A stretch of DNA of 14,001 bases from Azoarcus sp031556475 (GCA_031556475.1 JAVBSY010000132.1:1-14001); one strand, 5' to 3'; counted from the stretch's first letter, positions 6,966 through 14,001 are shown. Made by a program: numbers and translations. The notes: generated by a model from the sequence alone, not told the origin.

Positions 6966-7568
6966 TCATTGTTCCTTGAGCACGAAAGTCGTGCGTAGCG
7001 AAAGCTCCACACCGCGCTGTACATCGCGCAGTGTCACATCGATGACCCAGGTTCCCGGCGGGTCGCCCGGATCGCCCGAAAAAGCGACGACGGGCGCGGA
7101 CAGATACAGATTGTAGGGATTGCCTGCGATCGGCCCGGAATAGCACACCATGTCCTTGCGGGAGAAGGAAACCTTTCCTTTGGGGGAAGAAAGCTGGATA
7201 TCGCACGTGACATTGGCCTTGCCTTGCTCATCCCGCTTTGGATTCGCGAAGAAAATGAGGACGAAGACTTTCTTTCCGTACGGCACGGTGCCGGCCATGG
7301 TGAAATTCGGCGCCGTCTCGGGCGGGGTGTTCCACTTTTTCTCCCAATCCTCGTCAGTGGTGGCAAGCAGGGAACCGGCAAAATCGTTCTTGGATTTCAT
7401 CGATTCGGTTTCGGCAATCGGCTTGCCGTCACGGTCGCGCCAATAAGACGCCTGGGAAAAAGCCGGTTGTGCGAGCAGTACACCGAACAGTGCGATGAAA
7501 CAAAGCGCTTTCATGGCGATACGAAACGGGGCAGACAAGACCCGTGCTGCAGGGAAATCGGACGTCAT
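6966..7568 (-). CDS. Exported protein of unknown function, beta-rich
   Basis: 200 residues from the ATG at 7568, which overlaps the upstream stop as ATGA. An inner ATG at 7514 would begin the signal peptide directly (MKALCFIALFGVLLA, likely cut after PAFSQA). The mature part starts SYWRDRDGKPIA and contains DWEKKWNTPPETAPNF, then many alternating hydrophobic strands (KKVFVLIFFANP, NLYLSAPVVAFSG, GTWVIDVTLRDV, LRTTFVLKEQ). Two cysteines, 122 and 142, could form one disulfide. The pattern suggests a beta-sandwich secreted to the periplasm or surface. The family is not one I can name. It is tightly linked to the NTR-like gene upstream. Confidence 0.7.
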   Translation of the reverse strand: MTSDFPAARVLSAPFRIAMKALCFIALFGVLLAQPAFSQASYWRDRDGKPIAETESMKSKNDFAGSLLATTDEDWEKKWNTPPETAPNFTMAGTVPYGKKVFVLIFFANPKRDEQGKANVTCDIQLSSPKGKVSFSRKDMVCYSGPIAGNPYNLYLSAPVVAFSGDPGDPPGTWVIDVTLRDVQRGVELSLRTTFVLKEQ

Positions 7569-8056
7569 CGGTGCGACTCCATCAAGGTTTTTTCCACGAA
7601 GCGGAGCCATTCGTCCTCGGGGCCGGAAATCTGCTCATACTGCTTGGCGTCGGGCGCAACGCCAACGAGCAGGAGGTACTGCCTGCCGACGGTGAACGCA
7701 GGCGGAACGATCGAACAATTGCCGCTCACGCCCAACCGGCCCGCGCGCGCTTTCCAGAACCCGGTATCCGTATGGCCGGCGAAATCCGTCATCCAGTCTC
7801 CGTCAGCCGGCGTTCGGCAGGCAACCGACAGCGGTGCCGGCGATACCTCTTTCCAGCTAGGAACAACCCGAAAAGCACATGGCGCATCCCGCACGGGAAC
7901 AACCTCGACGAGCACGACGGCGCTTGCTTCTGCCAGCAGGGACTCGTGCCCCCGGAACAGCGACGGCGGCGGGGCCGTGCAAGCTGCCGCGTTCTCAAGC
8001 AAAAGCAGCAGCGCTGCGGAGACAAGAATCGCGCCCCGACACGACATGGAATTCAT
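7565..8056 (-). CDS. Exported protein, possibly netrin/TIMP-like fold or lipoprotein
   Basis: 163 residues from the ATG at 8056; another ATG at 8047 is equally possible, and a longer frame to 8143 would run into the upstream gene. A signal sequence (RGAILVSAALLLLLENAAAC) leads to Cys26. The residues before it (AAA) make a weak lipobox, so this may be a lipoprotein or a plain secreted protein. The order of features recalls bacterial netrin/TIMP-like domains: an N-terminal Cys followed by PPPS, then LAEASAVVLVEVV, a central VPSWKE strand, and FTVGRQYLLLVG near the end. Four cysteines (26, 60, 80, 114) remain. That similarity is from pattern memory and needs a profile search. The stop overlaps the next start by ATGA. 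Confidence 0.65.
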   Translation of the reverse strand: MNSMSCRGAILVSAALLLLLENAAACTAPPPSLFRGHESLLAEASAVVLVEVVPVRDAPCAFRVVPSWKEVSPAPLSVACRTPADGDWMTDFAGHTDTGFWKARAGRLGVSGNCSIVPPAFTVGRQYLLLVGVAPDAKQYEQISGPEDEWLRFVEKTLMESHR

Positions 8057-8090
8057 GATTCTGCACGCCAAATTCGCGCTCTGCCGCCAG

Positions 8091-8615
8091 TCATCGCCGA
8101 GACGGAACGCCAACGCGCGCAGCCAGCGATCTGGACAATCCATACGCGATTACAAGGCCTCCAACAAAAATTGCAATGATGACTGTCCAATGAAAAATGT
8201 AATGGTTTGGATGTTGCGCAATATTTATTGCTGTTTGGGCAATATCCACGGCTTTTTCGGTAATAACGCCCAATCCCGCCCCTCCAATACCCCCTCCAGC
8301 AACGAGCGACCAAAGGCCGAGGCTCCCGAAGATGGGCCCTGAGACCCAACCGATTGATCCAAAGGTGAAAAATATGAACGCGCCGGCTACAACGCCAAGC
8401 ACTCCTCCGCCGATGAGGAATTTCGCATCAACATCTGGATCTCCGATCTTTTGAGCGGCCTTGCTGGCGAATTCCTGAGCAAACTCCCAGGCGATTCGCG
8501 GCCAAGTTTTTTTCTCGACCCCATATTCAATGATGAGAAGAACAGCCACACTCATCACCACTACGCATATGACATATTGAAAGATTTTGAATGCAGTCTT
8601 TCGTGACAACATCAT
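8091..8615 (-). CDS. Membrane protein of unknown function, Gly-rich core
   Basis: 174 residues with a basic N-terminus. Likely membrane segments lie at about 11-31 (FQYVICVVVMSVAVLLIIEYG), 66-86 (FLIGGGVLGVVAGAFIFFTFG), a glycine-rich stretch at 92-116 and 140-160 (FHWTVIIAIFVGGLVIAYG). The segment between the first two is amphipathic (WEFAQEFASKAAQKIGD). The Gly-rich hairpin recalls channel-forming or glycine-zipper proteins, but I assign no function. The gene begins 42 bases after the rfbB stop, with a GGGGA ribosome site that could be masked by alternative hairpins. Its sequence is visibly more AT-rich than rfbB, suggesting a different origin. Two consecutive ATGs (8615, 8612) could both serve as start. 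Confidence 0.7.
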   Translation of the reverse strand: MMLSRKTAFKIFQYVICVVVMSVAVLLIIEYGVEKKTWPRIAWEFAQEFASKAAQKIGDPDVDAKFLIGGGVLGVVAGAFIFFTFGSIGWVSGPIFGSLGLWSLVAGGGIGGAGLGVITEKAVDIAQTAINIAQHPNHYIFHWTVIIAIFVGGLVIAYGLSRSLAARVGVPSRR

Positions 8616-8620
8616 GAAAT

Positions 8621-8642
8621 TCCCCGCAGGGGTTTCAACCCC
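8621..8642 (-). promoter_or_regulatory. Two mutually exclusive hairpins at a ribosome binding site
   Basis: On the minus strand the leader of the membrane-protein gene reads GGGGTTGAAACCCC, then TGC, then GGGGA, followed by five bases and the ATG. The CCCC at 8632-8629 can pair either with the GGGG at 8642-8639 (six-base stem if TT/AA join) or with the GGGG at 8625-8622, which is the Shine-Dalgarno. The second pairing would mask the ribosome site. Confidence 0.4.
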
Positions 8643-8657
8643 GGCTTCCGCTCCGTT

Positions 8658-9716
8658 TCAGCGCGCGGCGTAGTTGCGTTCGATCCATTCGCGGTAGGCG
8701 CCGCTGTGAACGTGCGCGACCCAGTCCTGATGGTCGAGATACCAGCGCACCGTCTTGCGGATGCCGGTTTCGAAAGTCTCCGCCGGGCGCCAGCCGAGTT
8801 CGCGCTCGATCTTGCGCGCGTCGATGGCATAGCGGCGGTCATGGCCGGGGCGGTCCTTGACGAAGGAGATCAGGCGCGCATATTCGCCGGCCGGATCGGG
8901 GCGAAGCTCGTCGAGCAACGCGCAGATGGTATGCACGATATCGATGTTCGGCTGCTCGTTCCAGCCGCCGATGTTGTACGTCTCGCCCAGCCGGCCGCGC
9001 GCGAGCACCTCGCGGATGGCGGCGCAGTGGTCGCCGACATACAGCCAGTCGCGCACGTTGCGGCCGTCGCCGTAGATCGGCAGCGCCTTGCCGGCAAGCG
9101 CGTTGGCGATCGTCAGCGGAATCAGTTTTTCGGGAAACTGGTAAGGGCCGTAATTGTTCGAACAATTGGTGGTGAGCACCGGCAGTCCGTAGGTATGGTG
9201 CCACGCGCGCACCAGATGATCGCTCGCCGCCTTGCTCGCCGAGTAGGGGCTGTTCGGCTCATAGGCCTTGGTTTCGGCGAAGGGTGGATCGTCGGCGCCG
9301 AGCGAGCCGTAAACCTCGTCGGTGGAAACGTGCAGGAAACGGAACGCCGCCCGCTCCGCGTCACCCAGCCCGCTCCAATATGCGCGCGCCGCTTCGAGCA
9401 GGGTAAAGGTGCCTTCGACGTTGGTGCGGACGAACGCGGCCGGGCCGTGAATGGAGCGGTCGACATGGCTTTCGGCGGCGAAATGAACGATGGCGCGCGG
9501 CCGGTGCGTGGCGAACAGGCGATCGACCAGCGCGCGGTCGCAGATGTCGCCATGCGCGAACACGTAACGGGGGTCGTCCGCCAGCGTGGCGAGGTTCTCG
9601 GGGTTGCCCGCGTAGGTCAGCGCATCGAGGTTAACCACCGGCTCGTCACAGGTAGCAAGCCAGTCGAGGATAAAGTTGGCGCCGATGAAGCCGGCGCCGC
9701 CGGTAATCAGAATCAT
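8658..9716 (-). CDS. rfbB: dTDP-glucose 4,6-dehydratase
   Basis: 352 residues, full length. It oxidises and dehydrates dTDP-glucose to dTDP-4-dehydro-6-deoxyglucose with bound NAD. GGAGFIG (6-12) binds the cofactor, AAESHVDRSI (81-89) is the family signature, STDEVYG (131-137) carries the catalytic Asp and Glu, and YSASK (Tyr158, Lys162) is the catalytic pair. The later RNVRDWLYVGDH and YNIGG segments are also diagnostic. GGAA about eight bases upstream supports the ATG at 9716. The gene heads the minus-strand block and is divergent from dacB. The usual next gene, rfbA or rfbD, is displaced by four unrecognised genes. Confidence 0.97.
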   Translation of the reverse strand: MILITGGAGFIGANFILDWLATCDEPVVNLDALTYAGNPENLATLADDPRYVFAHGDICDRALVDRLFATHRPRAIVHFAAESHVDRSIHGPAAFVRTNVEGTFTLLEAARAYWSGLGDAERAAFRFLHVSTDEVYGSLGADDPPFAETKAYEPNSPYSASKAASDHLVRAWHHTYGLPVLTTNCSNNYGPYQFPEKLIPLTIANALAGKALPIYGDGRNVRDWLYVGDHCAAIREVLARGRLGETYNIGGWNEQPNIDIVHTICALLDELRPDPAGEYARLISFVKDRPGHDRRYAIDARKIERELGWRPAETFETGIRKTVRWYLDHQDWVAHVHSGAYREWIERNYAAR

Positions 9717-9878
9717 GTGGTCATTCCGGGCGAGAAAAAATCAAGCATAATCAAACGGAAACAAAGCGGCGTCGCACGGATAGAATGTATGTTTTAGTGG
9801 CGCACCGAAAAGCGAGATTCTACCCGCAAGCCGCCCCCGCGAAGCTCCGAAAGCTTGTTTCCAGTTTTTCGACATCCC
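9717..9878. promoter_or_regulatory. Divergent intergenic region between rfbB and dacB
   Basis: These 162 bases must hold the start signals for both directions, and the composition is more AT-rich in the half next to rfbB. I see TAGAAT (9781-9786) on the plus strand as a possible -10 for dacB, and TTGTTT on the minus strand near 9765 as a possible -35 for rfbB. Neither has a convincing partner box, so no exact promoter is claimed. AAATCAAGCAT at 9738-9748 recurs upstream of rfbA. Confidence 0.3.
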
Positions 9879-11465
9879 ATGCACCGCAACAACGCCAACG
9901 CCAGCCTCAGCCTTTCCCGCCTCCCGCACCGCGCGTTGCTCGCTCTGTGCCTGCTTGCCTGGGCGCTCCCTGGCTTTGCGGCGATGCCAGCGGTGGTGCG
10001 TGCCGCCCTCGACGCGGCGCGCATCCCGCCCGGCGCGGTGTCGATCTGGGTACAGGCCGTGGATGAAACACAACCGCTGCTGGCCGAAAACGCGCAGCAG
10101 CCAATGAATCCGGCATCGGTCATGAAGCTGGCCACCAGCTTCGCCGCCTTCGAACGCCTTGGCCCCGCCTATACTTGGACGACCACGCTGGCCACCACCG
10201 GCACCATCCGCCAGGGCGTGCTGCGCGGCGACCTTTACCTGATCGGTGGTGGCGACCCCCAACTGACTTACGAGCGCGTGTGGAAACTGCTGCGGCAAGT
10301 GCGCGCGACTGCCGGCATCGACACGATCCAGGGCGACATCGTGCTCGACGATTCCGCACTGCGCCTGCCTCTGCACGACCCCAATGCCTTCGACGGCCGC
10401 GGCCTGCGGCCGTACAACGCCGGCCCCTCGGCCCTGCTGCTGAACTACAACGCCCTGCAACTCACACTGGTGCCGGCCAGCCAGGCCGGCGGAAGCGTGG
10501 CCCTCAGCGCCGACCCACCGCTGGAAGGCTTGGCCGTGGATAACCGCCTGCGCACCACCGATGGCCCCTGCGGAACCTGGTACGCCGCACTGGACGCCCA
10601 CCTGGAACCCGGCCCGCGCCTGGTGCTCGACGGCAGCCTGCCCGCCAGTTGCGGCCGCCGCGACTGGAGCGCCGCCCCGCTGTCCGCCCAGGAATACGGG
10701 CCTGCCCTGCTCGCCGCGCTGTGGAAAGAGGCGGGAGGACGGCTCGAAGGCAAGGTGCGCAACGGCCCAGCCCCCGCCGGCACCGTCGAACTGCTGAGCG
10801 AATCTTCCGCGCCGCTGGCCGACGTGGTGCGCGACATGAACAAGTGGTCGAACAACGTCATTGCCCGCCAACTGCTCGCCACGCTCGGCCACGCCGATAC
10901 CGCTCCGCTCAACCTCGTGGCCGCCAGCACATCCCCATCCGCCAGCCTCGCCGTTGCCGACAATTCGCCCGACATGGTGCAGGGCGGCGCCCGCGCCGCC
11001 TTCGCCGCGCTATCCCGCGCGGGCGTCGACACCACCGGGCTGCTGATCGAAAACGGCGCCGGCCTGTCGCGCTCCGAGCGCATCCGCGCCGACACCCTGG
11101 GCCGTTTGCTGCTCGCCGCGTGGCGGCGGCCGTGGATGCCCGAATTCATCGCCACGCTGCCCGTGGCCGGCCTCGACGGCACCGCCCGCCGCCGCCTCGA
11201 CGGCAGCCCCGCCAGCGGTCAGGTGCATATCAAGACCGGTACCATCGACGGCGTGCGCGCAATGGCCGGCTACGTGCTTTCCCACGACGGCCGCCGCTAC
11301 GCGGTCGTGATGATGGTCAACCACCCCTCCGCCGCTGCCAGCAAGACGGCACAGGACAATCTGCTGGAGTGGGTGTGGTTGGGCGCCGGCCGTGTGGCGG
11401 CCACCGGACAGCCAGGCTCGTCGCCATCGAACCCATCGCAGCCGGGTGCATCACCGGCGAAATGA
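9879..11465 (+). CDS. dacB: D-alanyl-D-alanine carboxypeptidase/endopeptidase (class C PBP4, family S13)
   Basis: 528 residues from the ATG at 9879; a TTG at 9855 would add eight. A signal peptide (RALLALCLLAWALPGFAA) sends it to the periplasm. All three active-site motifs are present: SVMK (Ser80, Lys83) after MNPA, SNN (324-326) after MNKW, and KTG (452-454). It removes terminal D-alanine and cuts D-Ala-DAP cross-links in peptidoglycan. Between SVMK and SNN lies the long insert usual in this family. A stretch at about 350-365 (AASTSPSASLAVADN) and a C-terminal Pro/Ser-rich tail of about 20 residues look disordered. No strong ribosome site is seen. Confidence 0.95.
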   Translation: MHRNNANASLSLSRLPHRALLALCLLAWALPGFAAMPAVVRAALDAARIPPGAVSIWVQAVDETQPLLAENAQQPMNPASVMKLATSFAAFERLGPAYTWTTTLATTGTIRQGVLRGDLYLIGGGDPQLTYERVWKLLRQVRATAGIDTIQGDIVLDDSALRLPLHDPNAFDGRGLRPYNAGPSALLLNYNALQLTLVPASQAGGSVALSADPPLEGLAVDNRLRTTDGPCGTWYAALDAHLEPGPRLVLDGSLPASCGRRDWSAAPLSAQEYGPALLAALWKEAGGRLEGKVRNGPAPAGTVELLSESSAPLADVVRDMNKWSNNVIARQLLATLGHADTAPLNLVAASTSPSASLAVADNSPDMVQGGARAAFAALSRAGVDTTGLLIENGAGLSRSERIRADTLGRLLLAAWRRPWMPEFIATLPVAGLDGTARRRLDGSPASGQVHIKTGTIDGVRAMAGYVLSHDGRRYAVVMMVNHPSAAASKTAQDNLLEWVWLGAGRVAATGQPGSSPSNPSQPGASPAK

Positions 11466-11654
11466 CATAATCGCGGCCGGAACTACCAGACACATCGCAA
11501 ACGCCGAAGGCTGGCACGGCATCCTGCTGGAAAACGCCAAACGTATCACCAGGGACTGGCGCAACCCTTTCGGCAACCACACGGCCACCAACCCCGGGCA
11601 GCACGTACCATCATGCGTGCCCCATTTCATCAACAGTAAAACGAGAGAATCCCA

Positions 11655-12008
11655 GTGAGCACTTTACCGCCCTGCCCCCAATGCCATTCCGAATACACCT
11701 ACGAAGACGGCACGCAACTGGTCTGCCCCGAATGCGCCCATGAATGGTCCGCCGATAGCGCCGCCGACGCTGCCACCAGCGCCGCGGACGGCGCCAAGGT
11801 GGTCAAGGACGCCGTCGGCAACATCCTGCAGGACGGCGACACCATCAGCATCATCAAGGATCTGAAGGTCAAGGGCGCGTCGCAGGTGCTGAAGGTCGGC
11901 ACCAAGGTCAAGAACATCCGTTTGGTCGATGGCGATCACGACATCGACTGCAAGATCGAAGGCTTCGGCGCGATGAAGCTGAAATCGGAGTTCGTGAAGA
12001 AAGGCTGA
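11655..12008 (+). CDS. yjdM: YjdM/PhnA family zinc-ribbon protein
   Basis: 117 residues starting at a GTG, with GAGAG eight bases before it; this site decides the start. The N-terminal zinc ribbon has four cysteines in two pairs (CPQC at 7-10, CPEC at 24-27), followed by an Ala/Asp-rich linker. The C-terminal PhnA domain then begins VKDAVGNILQDGDTISIIKDLKVKG and goes on to VKVGTKVKNIRLVDGDHDIDCKI with FGAMKLKSEFVKK at the end, a close match to the E. coli YjdM pattern as I remember it. The old name links it to phosphonate use, but the role is not established. It is 189 bases after dacB. Confidence 0.93.
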   Translation: MSTLPPCPQCHSEYTYEDGTQLVCPECAHEWSADSAADAATSAADGAKVVKDAVGNILQDGDTISIIKDLKVKGASQVLKVGTKVKNIRLVDGDHDIDCKIEGFGAMKLKSEFVKKG

Positions 12009-12011
12009 ACG

Positions 12012-12045
12012 CCCCTGCCGGACTTTACGGTTGCACCGGCAAGGG
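12012..12045. terminator. Possible bidirectional hairpin between convergent genes
   Basis: CCCCTGCCGG (12012-12021) and CCGGCAAGGG (12036-12045) form a stem with six matched bases next to the loop and three more beyond one mismatch; the loop is 14 bases. It lies just past the yjdM stop and overlaps the end of the facing membrane-protein gene. No T run follows on either strand, so its role as a terminator is only likely from position. Confidence 0.35.
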
Positions 12046-12441
12046 CCGGCGCTCGGTGAGCGTCCACCAGCCGCGCACCACGCGGTACAACACCCACAGG
12101 CCGGCAACCGCGAACAGCGCTATCGCCGGCAGAATGCCGACAACGGTGATAAAAAGCAGCGCCGCCACCACGATCCACAACGCGGCGAACCAGAACGTGC
12201 GGATCTGCCAGCGGAAATGGCTTTCAAGCCAGGTGCCGCGCACCTCTCCCCTCTTCCAGTAATTGAGCACCACGGCAACGATGGACGGCACGCTGGCGAC
12301 AAAGCCGAACAACAACGTGCCGGCTGCCGTCAGCAGTGCGAAGGCGTGCAGCGCGTAGATGAGATGGGTGAGCGTGACGAGCTTGTCGGGCGGCTGCGTA
12401 CCGACGACAACATCATATTCCTGCTGGCTGGACTGAGACAT
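12025..12441 (-). CDS. DUF4870-type small membrane protein
   Basis: 138 residues. After a polar N-terminus there are likely membrane segments at about 22-60 (two passes, through HLIYALHAFALLTAAGTLLFGFVASVPSIVAVVLNY), and 84-122 (two passes). Between them lies the conserved-looking loop VRGTWLESHFRWQIRTFW (67-84), which I recognise from DUF4870-like proteins in proteobacteria. The function is unknown. AGGAG eight bases upstream of the ATG marks the start. It is 78 bases downstream of ubiD on the same strand and probably shares its transcript; the two flank a short imperfect repeat. Confidence 0.88.
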   Translation of the reverse strand: MSQSSQQEYDVVVGTQPPDKLVTLTHLIYALHAFALLTAAGTLLFGFVASVPSIVAVVLNYWKRGEVRGTWLESHFRWQIRTFWFAALWIVVAALLFITVVGILPAIALFAVAGLWVLYRVVRGWWTLTERRPLPVQP

Positions 12442-12445
12442 CGTG

Positions 12446-12481
12446 GACTCCTGCGGAAAGATGAATTCCTGTGGGAAGGAT
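12446..12481. repeat. Imperfect tandem repeat upstream of the DUF4870 gene
   Basis: GACTCCTGCGGAAAGAT (12446-12462) is followed at once by GAATTCCTGTGGGAAGGAT (12463-12481), a near copy with a few changes and two extra bases. On the minus strand each copy carries an AGGA ribosome-binding core; only the one nearer the ATG is at working distance. It looks like a small local duplication. Confidence 0.5.
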
Positions 12482-12519
12482 TGAAGGAGCGGGATACGGA
12501 GCGTGCCGGCCTCCGCGTA

Positions 12520-14001
12520 TCATGAGCCAGGAACGCCGGCATCGAGGCCGAGATCGGCCCACATGGCATCGACGCGCCGTTTCACCGCCTCGTCCATGAC
12601 AATGGCCCGCCCCCATTCGCGCGCCGTCTCGCCGGGCCATTTGTTGGTCGCGTCGATTCCCATCTTGGAACCCAGCCCGGCAACCGGACTGGCGAAATCG
12701 AGATAGTCGATCGGCGTGCCATCGACCAGCGTGGTATCGCGAATCGCATCGACGCGGGTGGTCAGCGCCCAGATCACTTCCTTCCAGTCGCGGATATCCA
12801 CGTCGTCATCGACCACGATGATGAACTTCGTGTACATGAACTGGCGCAGAAAACTCCAGATGCCGAACATCACCCGCTTGGCGTGGCCGGGGTATTGCTT
12901 TTTCATGCTCACCACCGCCAGCCGGTAGGAGCACCCCTCGGGCGGCAGGTAAAAATCGACGATCTCGGGAAACTGCCGCTGCAGCAGCGGCACGAACACC
13001 TCGTTCAGCGCCAGGCCGAGCATCGCCGGTTCATCCGGGGGCTTGCCGGTATACGTGGAATGGTAGATCGGGTCGCGGCGCAGGGTGATGCGCTCGATGG
13101 TGAAAACCGGAAACGAGGCGACCTCGTTGTAATAGCCCGTGTGATCGCCATACGGACCTTCCGCCGCCATGTCGTCGGGATGAATCACCCCTTCGAGCAC
13201 GATCTCGCTCGACGCCGGAACCTGCAGGTCGCTGCCGAGGCAGCGCGCCAATTCCGTTTTCGCGCCGCGCAACAGACCGGCGAATTGGTATTCGGACAAG
13301 GTATCCGGCACCGGCGTAACCGCGCCGAGCAAAGTCGCCGGATCGCAACCCAGCACCACCGCCACCGGAAACGGCTCCCCCGGATACGCCTGTTGATGCT
13401 CGCGAAAATCCAGCGCACCGCCGCGATGAGGCAACCAGCGCATGACGACCCGGTTCGGCCCCAGCACCTGCTGGCGGTAGATGCCGAGATTCTGCCGCCG
13501 CTTGTACGGCCCGCGCGTCACCACCAGCCCCCAGGTGATCAGCGGCGCAACGTCGCCCGGCCAGCAATGCTGGATCGGCAGGCGGCCAAGATCGGCGTCC
13601 GCGCCCTCCCACACCACCTCCTGGCACGGCGCGGAGCGGATCTCCTTCGGCGCCATGTTGAGCACCTGCTTCAACACCGGCCATTTCTCCCAGGCATCCT
13701 TGAGGCCCTTCGGCGGCTCCGGCTCCTTGAGGAAGGCAAGCAGTTGGCCGATCTCGCGCAACGCCTGCCGCCAATCGCCGCTTTCGCCCATGCCATACGC
13801 CACGCGCTGCGGCGTACCAAACAGGTTGGCGAGCACCGGCACGGATTGCGCCACACCCTTCGTCGTCGGCCGCTCGAACAACAATGCCGGGCCGCCCGCG
13901 CGCAGCACGCGGTCGGCGATCTCCGTCATTTCCAGATAAGTATCCACCGGCGCGGCGATACGCTTGAGCTCGCCGCGCGCTTCGAGCCGGGCGATGAAAT
14001 C
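12520..14001 (-). CDS. ubiD: 4-hydroxy-3-polyprenylbenzoate decarboxylase UbiD, N-terminus cut by the right edge
   Basis: 493 residues visible. The frame stays open to the last base, and the first visible residues, DFIARLEARGELKRIAAPVD, are the typical start region of UbiD, so about ten residues are missing. It decarboxylates the polyprenyl-hydroxybenzoate intermediate of ubiquinone synthesis, using prenylated FMN made by UbiX. Visible family blocks are ITWGLVVTRGPYKRRQNLGIYRQ and RWLPHRGGA (cofactor and metal site region), AEGPYGDHTGYYNEVASFPVF with its catalytic-region acids, STYTGKPPDEPAMLG, and the C-terminal KFIIVVDDDVDIRDWKEVIWA. A GTG at 13947 would give a shorter protein but cuts off conserved residues. 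The membrane-protein gene lies downstream. Confidence 0.96.
   Translation of the reverse strand, partial: DFIARLEARGELKRIAAPVDTYLEMTEIADRVLRAGGPALLFERPTTKGVAQSVPVLANLFGTPQRVAYGMGESGDWRQALREIGQLLAFLKEPEPPKGLKDAWEKWPVLKQVLNMAPKEIRSAPCQEVVWEGADADLGRLPIQHCWPGDVAPLITWGLVVTRGPYKRRQNLGIYRQQVLGPNRVVMRWLPHRGGALDFREHQQAYPGEPFPVAVVLGCDPATLLGAVTPVPDTLSEYQFAGLLRGAKTELARCLGSDLQVPASSEIVLEGVIHPDDMAAEGPYGDHTGYYNEVASFPVFTIERITLRRDPIYHSTYTGKPPDEPAMLGLALNEVFVPLLQRQFPEIVDFYLPPEGCSYRLAVVSMKKQYPGHAKRVMFGIWSFLRQFMYTKFIIVVDDDVDIRDWKEVIWALTTRVDAIRDTTLVDGTPIDYLDFASPVAGLGSKMGIDATNKWPGETAREWGRAIVMDEAVKRRVDAMWADLGLDAGVPGS

Noticed and set aside
7224..8342. 372-codon plus-strand open frame across the orphan genes
   Set aside because: Here the real genes are less certain, so it was weighed seriously. 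The minus frames have signal peptides, membrane segments and ATGA overlaps, while this one is Ser/Arg/Thr-rich without any feature.
8706..9797. 363-codon plus-strand open frame across rfbB
   Set aside because: It is a mirror of a clear dTDP-glucose dehydratase gene and shows no motif of its own.
9741..10892. 383-codon minus-strand open frame across dacB
   Set aside because: It lies opposite a gene with all three S13 motifs, its product is Gly/Gln/Arg-rich with no recognisable domain, and long antisense frames are expected in GC-rich coding DNA.
11466..11654. Stretch between dacB and yjdM as a possible extra gene
   Set aside because: A plus-strand frame of 88 codons crosses it, but it begins inside dacB in another frame and has no domain or ribosome site; I treat it as non-coding leader.
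1..14001. CRISPR array, tRNA, rRNA or insertion sequence
   Set aside because: No regularly spaced repeats, cloverleaf or transposase motif was seen on either strand by reading; a weak, degenerate element could be missed.

Overview
The window looks like the chromosome of a GC-rich proteobacterium, most likely a betaproteobacterium. The reasons are a UbiD-type ubiquinone enzyme, a class C penicillin-binding protein (DacB) and a dTDP-L-rhamnose locus that all read like Gram-negative proteins, plus strongly GC-biased codons in the housekeeping genes. The placement is inferred from protein character; no rRNA or tRNA gene is present to confirm it.

Layout. Positions 1-151 hold the unrecognised C-terminal end of a plus-strand gene, followed by a possible terminator. 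A plus-strand B12-binding radical SAM gene of the BchE (anaerobic cyclase) type runs to 2120 and overlaps, tail to tail, the last gene of a long minus-strand block. That block reads from 9716 down to 2090: rfbB, four unrecognised genes (a membrane protein, two secreted proteins, a small soluble protein), rfbA, rfbC, rfbD, a secreted SH3-like protein, a small CX5R protein tyrosine phosphatase, a 96-residue protein and a macrodomain protein. Spacings are short throughout, and three junctions are true overlaps (two ATGA overlaps and one 20-bp overlap), so much of the block could be one transcript. From 9879 the plus strand carries dacB and a YjdM/PhnA zinc-ribbon gene. These converge on a minus-strand pair: a DUF4870-type membrane protein gene downstream of ubiD, which is cut by the right edge.

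How the genes fit together. RfbA, RfbB, RfbC and RfbD are a complete four-enzyme set converting glucose-1-phosphate to dTDP-L-rhamnose for surface polysaccharide. The unusual point is that rfbB is separated from rfbA by about 2 kb of unrecognised genes, several exported or membrane-bound, and that another exported protein gene is coupled to the end of rfbD. The membrane-protein and SH3-protein genes look visibly more AT-rich than their neighbours, which suggests later acquisition. Downstream, a tyrosine phosphatase and a macrodomain (ADP-ribose) protein add regulatory or modification-removal enzymes. DacB trims peptidoglycan and UbiD acts in ubiquinone synthesis; both are ordinary neighbours.

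The most interesting parts are the split rhamnose operon with its orphan envelope genes, the small RNA-structure candidates at two of its translation starts, and a BchE-like radical SAM enzyme with no photosynthesis gene in view.
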